From assembly GCA_023417935.1 (NCBI GenBank), contig JAEZDY010000021.1:62001-126000 (forward strand): a stretch of 64,000 bases of DNA, given 5' to 3'. The position numbers were made by a program, and so were the translations under genes. This document shows positions 36,201-43,770 of this stretch, piece after piece (the first letter of the stretch is position 1; every line of letters begins with the position of its first letter). A model generated the notes under the pieces. It ran no database searches. It was not told the origin of the DNA and was given only the letters and a program-made list of their open reading frames with translations. The DNA is from Bacteroidota bacterium. GTDB lineage: Bacteria; Bacteroidota; Bacteroidia; Bacteroidales; Lentimicrobiaceae.

Positions 36201-36558
36201 AGGACTGTTCACTGTTGAAATGACTGTTAAGAACGGACTTGGCTGCGACAATATGTTCAGTGAGATTATAAACATCACGCCAAAGTACATGCTAAAGGTA
36301 CCTACTGCCTTCTCACCAAATGGTGATGGTATGAACGACCATTTCCGTATCATAGGAAACGGTGTGAAGAAATTCCGCATCAGCATATATAACCGCTGGG
36401 GTACGTTGGTTTTCACAACTGAAGATATCAACAACAGTTGGGATGGTTTAGTAAACGGCCAACCCGCACAACCAGGCCCGTATGTATACCACACATACTT
36501 CATGGACGACAACGACGAAGTAAGCGAACAATCCGGCAGCTTCGTCCTCATGAAGTAG
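33205..36558 (+). CDS. Adhesin-like secreted protein: choice-of-anchor L domain, Calx-beta-like and PKD/Ig-like repeats, type B T9SS domain
   Basis: The 1117-residue protein has a signal peptide ending in VSAQ (about residue 32). Residues about 40-270 are a choice-of-anchor L domain, with VLSSGDA, FDFVPESNTVEFRYVFASEE and NDVFGFFISGPG. A Calx-beta-like domain follows (about 285-380; GVDYVSIPETLIIPQGQDS). About seven Ig-like/PKD repeats of 80-90 residues come next, the last with NYLWDFGAAGTSTIRSVSHE. The final 85 residues are a gliding-motility-associated C-terminal domain (VPTAFSPNGDGMNDHFRI, YNRWGTLVF, WDGLVNGQPAQPGPYVY). This predicts T9SS export and surface attachment. The PNGDGMND segment is a typical calcium-binding loop. 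Confidence 0.9.
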   Translation: MEISTFKVGRTLLICGVLSVFMVLSNQEVSAQIPVEYQVDINYTPEQLVQEVLIGGGIQTSNIVLSKGANISRGKFSGTSNIGIESGVILSSGDARKSKGPNNSPSAGQNNGTAGDADLNQLASGNTNDACVLEFDFVPESNTVEFRYVFASEEYPEYVGSINDVFGFFISGPGIYGPFSNNSQNIAYIPGVLPPAIVSINTVNHQTNSQFYVNNGGGQTIQYDGFTTVLTARAVVQPCQTYHIKLAIADMVDFIYDSGVFLEANSFTSVGLGANIGFTHMEVDTAVEGCNSANVTFKLFQITPVDYPINLTIGGTAENGVDYVSIPETLIIPQGQDSVILTIDPIEDMPEDYTETVTLVYNSSMCGTVLDTIVMYIKDLQPFSSAASSGQDILCGDTIVLEAAGDGGQVPYYYLWSTGETTPSITVSPPNPIQYTVQIYDICEQADTLTIDINVIGPTAEACDDFNICLNKPAVLSVTGGTSWKWTATPPDASLTPDIDTLQNITVYPLVSTTYTVTVFDECGNFDIDVVEIAVGQPYANAGNDTTICTGDTYLLKANFTPNGVYIWREGAGTSGPVIGNTMQLPVTPTATTTYTVSVTDECGNTRDDQVTITVTDMTVTANVDLDNVCVGTMVELTATSSLGGSTFIWRDDSGAEVGTGAIINVTPAVTTTYTVAVTGACVKDGPPVTVTVNPLPLVDATAVLSSICPDESVTLNAGGAVSYVWTAEPADPSLAGQTTSLNPDVSPAVNTIYTLTGTDANGCVNTDQTSITVKPRMFADFTTPGAVCEGDAITLTYTGNGAPAATYDWTFDGGIKTGGSNHEPSVQWSTMGTKTITLVVTQNLCVSEPFTQTVNVNQTPVVNFTSGITSGCVPLTVDFENTSTNTATGVNYLWDFGAAGTSTIRSVSHEFTQPGTYDVTLRVTNPGNCVTTKNVPVMVEVWPRPVAAFTADPMKVSLKNPVINFTSTSTGTDLSYVWNTGDGNTYTLPSFTHTYVDSGLFTVEMTVKNGLGCDNMFSEIINITPKYMLKVPTAFSPNGDGMNDHFRIIGNGVKKFRISIYNRWGTLVFTTEDINNSWDGLVNGQPAQPGPYVYHTYFMDDNDEVSEQSGSFVLMK

Positions 36559-36622
36559 AACAATTCCGAAGGGATGCATCATTATGCGTCCATGGTACAG
36601 CCAACCAAAAAAACAATCCCAT

Positions 36623-36646
36623 AAGGGCGCACAATCGTGCGCCCTT
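36623..36646 (+). terminator. Hairpin terminator after the adhesin-like gene
   Basis: AAGGGCGCAC pairs perfectly with GTGCGCCCTT over the loop AATC. It lies about 65 bases past the stop; the downstream T-tract is weak. Confidence 0.65.
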
Positions 36647-36657
36647 GCACTTATAGC

Positions 36658-36684
36658 GTCCCACGAGTCCCACAAGTCCCGCCC
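36658..36684. repeat. Three 9-bp units (GTCCCACNA)
   Basis: GTCCCACGA, GTCCCACAA and GTCCCGCCC follow without gaps between a terminator and the GAPDH promoter. Confidence 0.6.
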
Positions 36685-36707
36685 TCTCAACCATCACCAT
36701 AATTCCC

Positions 36708-36715
36708 TACATTTG
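36708..36715 (+). promoter_or_regulatory. -7 box (TACATTTG) for GAPDH
   Basis: TACATTTG matches TAnnTTTG and lies 18 bases before the ATG, implying a very short leader. Confidence 0.5.
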
Positions 36716-36733
36716 CACCACTAAACCACCGTT

Positions 36734-37756
36734 ATGAATACTATCAATATAGCCATTAATGGTTTCGGCAGAATAGGCCGGATAACACTACGTGCATTAC
36801 TGAAACATAAGAATATCAACGTTGTAGCTATCAACGATCTTACTGACCCACACACCCTCTGTCATTTGCTGAAGTACGATTCAGTACATGGCAACTTCCC
36901 CGGTGAGGTTTCAGCAGGTGATGATCATCTGGTAGTTGACGGACATACAATAAAAGTATTCAGAGAGCCTGTACCGGGTAACATCAACTGGGGAGCGTTG
37001 AATATTGACATAGTGATTGAGTCAACAGGCAGGTTTGTCGACAGGCTTTCAGCACTTAAGCATATTGAGGCCGGTGCCCGTAAAGTTATTATTTCAGCGC
37101 CTGCGCGCGATGAGCAGAACGATGTAAAGTATATTGTTGCTGGCATAAACCACCACATACTGCAGCCCGATGATATTATAGTTTCCAATTCATCATGTAC
37201 TACCAATTGTGTAGCTCCCATGATCAAGGTAATTGATGATATATGGGGGATTGAAGAAGGTTTTATTACCACAGTACATTCATATACCCGCGACCAGAAT
37301 TTGATAGATGCGCCACACACTGATCTGCGCAGGGCTCGGGCTGCTGCTTACAGCATAATACCCACAACTACCGGTGCTGCAAAAGCTGCCACCCGCATAT
37401 TCCCTCACCTGAAAAACAACCTGGGAGGTGCAGGAATACGAGTGCCGGTACCTAATGGATCACTTACAGACTTAACCTGTACTGTGCGGAATCCCACTTC
37501 CATTGAAGCCATAAACCGTGCGTTTAAGGAGGCATCGGAAGGCTACCTCAAAGGAATCATGCAATACACCACTGATCCCATTGTTTCAATTGACATCATA
37601 GGCAATACCCATTCAGCCATCTTTGATGCAGGTCTCACTTCAGTACTCGGCGACCGCAGCAACCTTGTAAAAGTAGTTGCGTGGTACGATAACGAAGCCG
37701 GTTATGCACATCGCCTGGCTGATTTGGTGAATATTATGGGGGGTTTAGGACTGTAG
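36734..37756 (+). CDS. gap: Glyceraldehyde-3-phosphate dehydrogenase, type I
   Basis: The 340-residue enzyme oxidises glyceraldehyde-3-phosphate to 1,3-bisphosphoglycerate with NAD(P) in glycolysis and gluconeogenesis. The Rossmann motif INGFGRIGR starts at residue 8. The catalytic Cys155 lies in SNSSCTTNC and the His182 partner in VHSYTRDQ. The C-terminal motif WYDNEAGYAHR is intact. Asp36 in the INDLTD segment favours NAD over NADP. It is transcribed alone and converges on the GNAT gene. Bacteroidota often carry more than one GAPDH, so its pathway direction is not certain. Confidence 0.96.
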   Translation: MNTINIAINGFGRIGRITLRALLKHKNINVVAINDLTDPHTLCHLLKYDSVHGNFPGEVSAGDDHLVVDGHTIKVFREPVPGNINWGALNIDIVIESTGRFVDRLSALKHIEAGARKVIISAPARDEQNDVKYIVAGINHHILQPDDIIVSNSSCTTNCVAPMIKVIDDIWGIEEGFITTVHSYTRDQNLIDAPHTDLRRARAAAYSIIPTTTGAAKAATRIFPHLKNNLGGAGIRVPVPNGSLTDLTCTVRNPTSIEAINRAFKEASEGYLKGIMQYTTDPIVSIDIIGNTHSAIFDAGLTSVLGDRSNLVKVVAWYDNEAGYAHRLADLVNIMGGLGL

Positions 37757-37787
37757 GCTTTATAAGGGTAAAGGCTAACCCCTCGAT

Positions 37788-37805
37788 AAAAACTCGGGGA
37801 CCGAG
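37788..37805 (-). terminator. Intrinsic terminator of the GNAT-YoaP gene
   Basis: On the minus strand CTCGG-TCC-CCGAG is followed at once by TTTTT. It starts 8 bases past the stop codon at 37814. Confidence 0.6.
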
Positions 37806-37813
37806 GCTAAAGG

Positions 37814-38593
37814 CTAAACTGGGATTTGTTTGTAAGCCTTTAAAATATTCTCAAAACGCGTATTGCTGATCGGGTGGTGACTTACAACTTTGCCGTTGTA
37901 CACTATGCAGAAAGTACCAAAGGCACAGGGAGTTTGTTGGGCTGAGGCGGCATCTTCTATTTCTACCAGCCGGGTATTTAATCCTGATTTCTGAGCAGTG
38001 TTGATTATGGCATCAACATTCTTAACGGAATAAGGGCATTGAGCTGATCGGAAAATAGTAATTCCATCTCCGTAGGCATCAGGATTCATAACTTTGATTT
38101 TGGGATTTGATGCTTCAGGATCAAACTTTAAAGCCAACAGTTCAAAGTCGGGATTTGCATGGTCAACAACCTCAAAACCCTTCTTCAGAAAGATCTCCTT
38201 ATTTGACATAAAAGAACCTTTACGGGTTACAACAGCTACGCCTTTCATCTTTGCTTCTTTTGATTCCCTTATGCAGTGGTCTATCAACAGAGAAGCGTAA
38301 CCACGACCCTTGAATTCACGCTTAAAACCAACAAAGATGCAGTGAATGAACATGTAACCCTGCGCATCAACCGGACGATGGGCATATTCGCCGGGAATAT
38401 ATTCAAGCATCCCCTGATATCCTCCTTTATCGCTTACAATGATTTTTATTCGAAGTCCCAATGGAAAGTACTTTCTAATCCAATCGGCCTTACGCTGCAA
38501 TTCCTTATGTTTCATGTCCTTGTAACCACAAACACCATATTGACTGAAGTTCTCAGGTGTAAGGTCTATAACTTTGGCTGTATCTTCATTCAT
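37814..38593 (-). CDS. GNAT acetyltransferase with C-terminal YoaP-like thioredoxin-fold domain
   Basis: The 259-residue protein begins with VIDLTPENFSQYGVCGYKD, a pattern of YoaP-type proteins. A GNAT core follows, with HCIFVGFKREFKGRGYASLLID containing the acetyl-CoA loop (GRGYAS). The C-terminal 75 residues look like a small thioredoxin-like domain, with FRSAQCPYSVKNVDAII and CAFGTFCIVYNGK carrying cysteines. The substrate is unknown. I chose the ATG at 38593; an ATG at 38620 and a TTG at 38641 are also in frame. It is a single gene with its own terminator. Confidence 0.8.
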   Translation of the reverse strand: MNEDTAKVIDLTPENFSQYGVCGYKDMKHKELQRKADWIRKYFPLGLRIKIIVSDKGGYQGMLEYIPGEYAHRPVDAQGYMFIHCIFVGFKREFKGRGYASLLIDHCIRESKEAKMKGVAVVTRKGSFMSNKEIFLKKGFEVVDHANPDFELLALKFDPEASNPKIKVMNPDAYGDGITIFRSAQCPYSVKNVDAIINTAQKSGLNTRLVEIEDAASAQQTPCAFGTFCIVYNGKVVSHHPISNTRFENILKAYKQIPV

Positions 38594-38651
38594 GTTAGGG
38601 ATCTTATTAATGATATCCATCAAAAATAAGAAAATATTCAAAAATTTAAAC

Positions 38652-38689
38652 AGCCCCTCCCCCTTAAAAATAAGAGAAGAAAGGGCTGA
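38652..38689 (-). terminator. Probable terminator of the methyltransferase gene
   Basis: On the minus strand CAGCCCTTTCTTCT pairs with AGGGGGAGGGGCTG using several G-U pairs across a 10-base loop. It is followed by TTTAAATTTTT. Confidence 0.5.
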
Positions 38690-38742
38690 TTACAGACTTT
38701 AATTATCTGCTTTAAAAAGAATCATTGGTAATGAGCAGCTTT

Positions 38743-39513
38743 TTACAACTTTTTACCAATATAAAAAACATAACCGTAATAGGCCTTGTACTTTGAATAC
38801 ATCATTGCCTCATGCTTTTGATTATAAACAAGGTCGGCTACAGTAGAGTTCTTGGGATATTTATTCAGAAAAACCTCTTGGGCTTCAACCTGTGGAGCGT
38901 AGAATTGGTCTGTCCAGCAGTATTCAGGTAATACAAAGTGTGCTACCGGCAAATATCCTGCATTGTGCATCTGGCTGATTTTGTTTGGAATTGTATCAAT
39001 TTCAGTATAAGCATCAAGCCAGTACTTTTCAACCTCTTCGGGCCGTTCATCAGTAAGCCATGAGATTTCGGTTACGGCAATGTAACCACCGGTTTTTAGG
39101 AATTTCTTCCATTCCTTTAGTCCCCTCTCATAGCCAATGTTGTAGATTGCGCCCTCTGACCATATAAGGTCAAGTTCTTCAAAGCTAAATGTAAGGTCAT
39201 CCATTGAACCAACTATTCCTTTCACCCTGTGTTGAAGATTGCGATTGGCCGCATTTGAATTAAAAATATCAATGAATGTAGGAAAAAGGTCGATACCGGT
39301 AATGCTTCCATGGGTTTGTTGAGCAAGTACCATTGTTTGGCCTCCTGTTCCGCAGCCAATATCAGCAATGTGCGAATCATCAGTAAGGTTGTCAATAAAT
39401 GACAACGCTTTGGTGGTTACTTCCTCACTTCCTGGTCCTTGCCTTTGGAGGTTTGAAAAGTATTCGCAGATAAGATTAAAATCGAATTCGTGAATTGATT
39501 TATTATTACTCAT
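38743..39513 (-). CDS. Class I SAM-dependent methyltransferase
   Basis: The 256-residue protein has the SAM-binding motif HIADIGCGTGGQTMVLAQ at about residues 49-66 and the acidic GIDLFPTFID. Motif II-like ELDLIWSEGAIYNIGYERGLKEW follows. This group resembles small-molecule methyltransferases of the UbiE/Methyltransf_11 type. The substrate is not predictable. The ATG at 39513 was chosen over a start ten codons upstream because homologues start near MSNNKSIHEFDF-like sequence. It is followed by a probable terminator. Confidence 0.85.
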   Translation of the reverse strand: MSNNKSIHEFDFNLICEYFSNLQRQGPGSEEVTTKALSFIDNLTDDSHIADIGCGTGGQTMVLAQQTHGSITGIDLFPTFIDIFNSNAANRNLQHRVKGIVGSMDDLTFSFEELDLIWSEGAIYNIGYERGLKEWKKFLKTGGYIAVTEISWLTDERPEEVEKYWLDAYTEIDTIPNKISQMHNAGYLPVAHFVLPEYCWTDQFYAPQVEAQEVFLNKYPKNSTVADLVYNQKHEAMMYSKYKAYYGYVFYIGKKL

Positions 39514-39595
39514 GATGTTTAATGTTTTTAATAAATAAGACATGAAAATGACTCCGGCAGATATTGCCTGAGCCTGTTAAGGTATAACCAATGGC

Positions 39596-39621
39596 AGATC
39601 ACCAGACGGTAGATCACCAGA
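39596..39621. repeat. 15-bp direct repeat
   Basis: AGATCACCAGA occurs at 39596-39606 and 39611-39621 in the gap between the methyltransferase and the DUF3592-like gene. Confidence 0.6.
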
Positions 39622-39706
39622 GGTTATTTACTTCACCATATCCGAATTATAGTTAAACATCCAAAGTTTTTGATAGTGCAAAAGTAGTTATTTTTCTTAT
39701 TTCCAA

Positions 39707-40120
39707 TCACCTCCTTCCGGGTGGTGTGAAAGAAGTATAAAAGGCAATCCAAACCAGTAATACGAGTAGTGGAATAATGATACGAGGGAATGAATACAGG
39801 TAGGCGAAAGTTGGAATTATTGATTTTGAGGGTCTGCGTTTATCATAAATGATCTTGCGTTCTTCGCCGAGTTCGTACACTGAGTTTGAAGGGCCAAGTA
39901 TACGGTAATTCCTATTTCCAACTTTGTACTGGAAGATTGTGGTTTTGGCGTATGAAGAATTATATTGCATATCGGCCCTCTGGTTGAGTATTTGATAGTC
40001 GACAGCCACACCGGTTGTTCTGGTACCGTACATGAGCAACTTCCATTGTTTTGAAATAGGCAAAAGCATGATCAGCACAATGGTGATATAGAATGTATTC
40101 CTGTTTATTTTTAGATACAC
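39707..40120 (-). CDS. Small membrane protein, DUF3592-like
   Basis: The 137-residue protein has one TM helix near the N-terminus (about residues 10-27) and one near the C-terminus (about 108-127). The intervening extracytoplasmic domain has TTIFQYKVGNRNYRI and GEERKIIYDKRRPSKSI. This two-helix layout with a YxxGxxxxxYDPxxPxxS-like motif is that of DUF3592 proteins of unknown function. It lies 15 bases downstream of the DHFR-like gene, so the two are probably cotranscribed. Confidence 0.65.
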   Translation of the reverse strand: MYLKINRNTFYITIVLIMLLPISKQWKLLMYGTRTTGVAVDYQILNQRADMQYNSSYAKTTIFQYKVGNRNYRILGPSNSVYELGEERKIIYDKRRPSKSIIPTFAYLYSFPRIIIPLLVLLVWIAFYTSFTPPGRR

Positions 40121-40135
40121 GACAGTTTTTTAGTA

Positions 40136-40678
40136 CTACTCTTCAAAACTAACAATTTTAAAGTGGAGTTGTACTAATCCTGTCTTAAATTGTGTTGAAG
40201 AAACCAATTCAAGGTTGTGTTGAGGGTTTTCATCTTTAAATAATCTGGTTCCTTTGCCCAGAATCACTGGCACTATAGAGATGATTAATTCGTCAAACAT
40301 CTTAAGCTTCAATAGTGTGTTCACTACTTCAGCTCCGCCATCACAAAAAATGTTCTTTCCTTCTTCTGCTTTCAGTGTTTGTACCAATTGTTCAAGGTGG
40401 CTGGTATAGAAAATTGTGTTTCCAACACTGGGCCTATGATTGTGGGTAATAACATATACACGCCTATCAGGATGAGCATACTCAGGAGCATTGCTTATAA
40501 TCCAGTCGTATGTTTTTCGCCCAATTAAAATAGTATCAATGGTTTCCATAAACTTACCATAACCATAATCTTCACCTTCTATGGTAACCTTATCGAGGAA
40601 TGAGAGATCATCACCCGGACCAGCAATGTATCCGTCGAGCGAAGATGCTATATAAAGAATAAGTTTTCGGGTTTGCAT
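40136..40678 (-). CDS. Dihydrofolate reductase family protein (RibD C-terminal fold)
   Basis: The 180-residue protein carries the family start KLILYIASSLDGYIAGPG, the segment DTILIGRKTYDWI and the NADPH-binding patch NIFCDGGAEVVNTLLK. Such proteins are NAD(P)H-dependent reductases related to DHFR and RibD. This single-domain group (YyaP/YwjB-like) has no settled substrate and is not the housekeeping FolA. It is upstream of the DUF3592-like gene. Confidence 0.88.
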   Translation of the reverse strand: MQTRKLILYIASSLDGYIAGPGDDLSFLDKVTIEGEDYGYGKFMETIDTILIGRKTYDWIISNAPEYAHPDRRVYVITHNHRPSVGNTIFYTSHLEQLVQTLKAEEGKNIFCDGGAEVVNTLLKLKMFDELIISIVPVILGKGTRLFKDENPQHNLELVSSTQFKTGLVQLHFKIVSFEE

Positions 40679-40741
40679 ACTAAAGTTGGGTGTTTAAACT
40701 CTATCATTTGTGGAAACAAACATTATCAAACAAATAGTAAA

Positions 40742-42757
40742 CTACTGGTTGGTTTGCTTTTCAGGAAGCACAACAGTAAACACTGCACCTTCACTTTCAG
40801 TTGATGAGGCATGAATCTCACCGAAATGGTTCTGTACTATCTTACGGCAAATTGCAAGTCCAATACCAGTACCTTCGAACTCGTTTTTTGTATGCAATCT
40901 TTGGAAAATACCAAAAATACGTTCCGCGTGAATTTTATTGAACCCTATGCCATTATCTTCAACGGTGATTGAGTGGTAATCAACATCGGGCAACAGGCCT
41001 TTGTATCCATGAAGTCGATTCTTTTTTAAGCGCTGCGACTTGATATTAATAACTGGTTTCATTCCTTTACGGCTGAATTTGAGGGAATTGGAGATCAGAT
41101 TACTGAACAGTTGCTTCATCTGTAAAGGTACTGCCTGAATAGAAGGAAGTGTTTGGTAGTGGATATGTGCGCCGCACTTTTCCATTATTGGCTTGTATTC
41201 GGTGATTAAATCATCTATCACCTTGTTAAGGTTAACCAGTTCAATACCTTCCCGGTTTAAGGTAAGTTGGGTGAAATCGAGCACATCACGAATAAGCTCC
41301 GACATACGTTTTGTAGATGCCTGTATTTTGCTTATATAAAGCTTCACATCATCGTCAATATTAGCAAGTTTTAAATCAAGCAATTGAGTAAAAGTGGTAA
41401 CTTTTCGCAATGGCTCCTGAAGATCGTGAGAGGCAATGTAGGCAAACTGCTCAAGTTCCCTGTTGTTTTGTATGAGAGCGTTGTTGGCTTCAGCTAGTTC
41501 TTTTGTGCGGAGTGCGACTTCATGTTCAATTTCTTTCTGAGCGAGCACTTGTGAAGTTACATTTTGCATAACACCTGAAACGCTTATTGCTCTCTCTCCA
41601 TCGTACTGCATTTGCCCAATCGAGCTTAAATACCTAACCTCTTTGGTTACAGGGTGCAACACCCTGAAGACGAGGTTGTGCTTACCACCGGCATTTTTAT
41701 CCATTGACCTGACAATGACTTTGTATACTTCCTGGCGGTCATCAGGATGCACTTTAGCGAATATTTCAGCCATTAAACTATGTGATTCAGGCATATTGAA
41801 CCATTCCATGAGTTTACGTGAATAGTTGGCTTTTCCTGATTTAACATCTACTGTATAAATACCAAGTTCGGCTATTTCAATGGCTAGCTCAAGACTAAGT
41901 TCACTTTGCCTAACTTTCTCCCTGTTAATGACCTGTTCGGTTACTTCATTTGAAAACACCAGTAATCCGGTTGGTTCATCATACCCTTCTTCATAATAGG
42001 GCTGATATTCAAAAGTGAAATAGCCCAATTCATCTTTACCGCCCCTATGAAGGATAATTGGAGTTTCATAGAAGGTTTTTGATTTACCGGTTTGAATAAC
42101 TTCCTGCATCAATTCAATAAAACCGGTTTCCTTAAGCTCAGGTATTGCTTCATGAAATGGCTTGCCGATAACGTCAGGAGTCCTGTCCCACATTTTCAAT
42201 GTTAGGTCGTTAGCCAACTCTATGATTAAGTCCATACCTTTAAATAGCTGTATAGGCATTGGCGCCTGCTTGTATAGGTTAAGAGCCTGTTGCAGGGGTT
42301 TCAAACGTTCTTCCCAGTGTTTTGAATTTACATCGTGGGTAATATCGTGTACTGAATTCAGTATAAATTCAACCCTGCCATCTTCACCTTTAACAGGGCA
42401 ATTTGAGATGCGCCAGTAACGTTGATAAAATACACCTTCATTGTTAATTACATCATATCGTTGTACCGGGAGCTGATGGCTTTCACCGGTATGTAACACA
42501 TGGTCAAAGGAAGTTCTCAGTTCTTTGTCAGAATTATCCTCAGGATTATCAGGGTTTGGAGGGAATGCTTCGAAAACACCTTTACCTACTACTTCGTGCT
42601 TAAGTTTCCCTGTTAGCCTCAAATGACTGGCCGTTGCTGCAACAATTGTAAATACAGGATGATCAGCCATAATCAGCAGATTATGACCTGGTGCAACTTC
42701 AAATATCCTAAGTTCCCGGAAGGATAACTGGGATGAATTAGGCGAGTTTTCTCTCAT
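40742..42757 (-). CDS. PAS-domain sensor histidine kinase
   Basis: The 671-residue cytoplasmic kinase has no TM helices. Three PAS/PAC regions cover residues about 20-150, 160-285 and 295-410, for example FILNSVHDITHDVN and RAISVSGVMQNVTSQ. A coiled coil at about 410-440 leads to HisKA, with the phospho-acceptor His in YIASHDLQEPLRKVT. The HATPase_c domain has the N box NLISNSLKFSRKG, G1 DNGIGFN, F box IFGIFQRLH and G2 GTGIGLAICRKIV. No receiver domain or response regulator gene is adjacent, so it is an orphan kinase. The ATG at 42757 was used. Confidence 0.92.
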   Translation of the reverse strand: MRENSPNSSQLSFRELRIFEVAPGHNLLIMADHPVFTIVAATASHLRLTGKLKHEVVGKGVFEAFPPNPDNPEDNSDKELRTSFDHVLHTGESHQLPVQRYDVINNEGVFYQRYWRISNCPVKGEDGRVEFILNSVHDITHDVNSKHWEERLKPLQQALNLYKQAPMPIQLFKGMDLIIELANDLTLKMWDRTPDVIGKPFHEAIPELKETGFIELMQEVIQTGKSKTFYETPIILHRGGKDELGYFTFEYQPYYEEGYDEPTGLLVFSNEVTEQVINREKVRQSELSLELAIEIAELGIYTVDVKSGKANYSRKLMEWFNMPESHSLMAEIFAKVHPDDRQEVYKVIVRSMDKNAGGKHNLVFRVLHPVTKEVRYLSSIGQMQYDGERAISVSGVMQNVTSQVLAQKEIEHEVALRTKELAEANNALIQNNRELEQFAYIASHDLQEPLRKVTTFTQLLDLKLANIDDDVKLYISKIQASTKRMSELIRDVLDFTQLTLNREGIELVNLNKVIDDLITEYKPIMEKCGAHIHYQTLPSIQAVPLQMKQLFSNLISNSLKFSRKGMKPVINIKSQRLKKNRLHGYKGLLPDVDYHSITVEDNGIGFNKIHAERIFGIFQRLHTKNEFEGTGIGLAICRKIVQNHFGEIHASSTESEGAVFTVVLPEKQTNQ

Positions 42758-42906
42758 TAACAAAGTTTTGCTCTATTGTAATCTGTTGATTACAACTATA
42801 TCTTGCACAAACAAAGATGTGAGCATTTTGTCGGAGAAGAAATTAAAAACAATCAGAGCTAATGCCCGGATGTTGAAGTTAGAAAACATAGCCATCTCAT
42901 CATGGT

Positions 42907-43587
42907 CTATACATCCTTAACTTTAAACGGATTATAAGAAACCGATGTATCAAATACATCAACACCTTCAATTGATTTGAACCACTTAACTACGCGACTG
43001 GTTAAAGGGAGTGCTAAGACTTCGTATAACGTTTTCAGCAATATTTGTGTGCCGATCATGAGTAACAATGAATCAATTGAATAAATACCCGCAAATGCCA
43101 CAGTAATGAAGATAAATGAATCGGCAGTTTCACCGGCAATAGTTGATATAACAGCACGTATTCCAAAGTATTTTCCTTTGTGGTATACTTTCATGCGGCT
43201 CATTACAAATGCATTAAGGAATGATCCGGTGAGGTAAGAAGCGAAACTTGCAAGTACCAGCCGTGGTGTTGCACCAAGTATTAGTGCATATGATTCCTGA
43301 TCAGTCCAAAATGAAGCCGGCGGTATAACAATAGATAGCCAGAAAAATAGTGCCATCACAGCATTCATTGCAAGGCTAGACCAGATGATAAGCCTTGCTT
43401 TGCGAAAACCCCATACCTCGGCAATTACGTCGTTTAGTATATAGGTGATGGGGAATATCAGAATAGAAGCGGGTAGTGCCAGTGAGCCTACTTCAACTAT
43501 TTTTACTGCAATAATATTGGCTATAATCAAACAGGCAGTGAATAAAATACCTGTGAGCATGAAGGGAACTGATAACTGGTTTTTCAT
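42907..43587 (-). CDS. Queuosine precursor transporter (YhhQ/VUT family)
   Basis: The 226-residue protein has six TM helices. It carries the family pattern IIANIIAVKIVEVGSLALPASILIFPIT followed by YILNDVIAEVWGFRKAR, with the conserved DVxxExxG segment. YhhQ proteins take up preQ0 or preQ1 for queuosine synthesis in tRNA. It is divergent from the GT-C-like gene. No que genes are adjacent. Confidence 0.9.
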   Translation of the reverse strand: MKNQLSVPFMLTGILFTACLIIANIIAVKIVEVGSLALPASILIFPITYILNDVIAEVWGFRKARLIIWSSLAMNAVMALFFWLSIVIPPASFWTDQESYALILGATPRLVLASFASYLTGSFLNAFVMSRMKVYHKGKYFGIRAVISTIAGETADSFIFITVAFAGIYSIDSLLLMIGTQILLKTLYEVLALPLTSRVVKWFKSIEGVDVFDTSVSYNPFKVKDV

Positions 43588-43770
43588 TGGCTGGGTTTAT
43601 GGTGGTTATTCAAGAACTCAAAGTCTTGAAAAAACGTGCAAAGATAATGGTTTTCATTTAAGTAAATTGATGATTTTGAAAGAATTAGATGAGAATCAGC
43701 AAGAAGTGTGCTGGCCATATTAAAGGCTGTTTTATTTGTTTTGAAATTGAAGGGTTGTTTTTATATTTAC

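Noticed and set aside
36448..36690. 80-residue minus-strand frame over the end of the adhesin-like gene
   Set aside because: It overlaps the T9SS domain codons and the downstream hairpin; no motif supports it.
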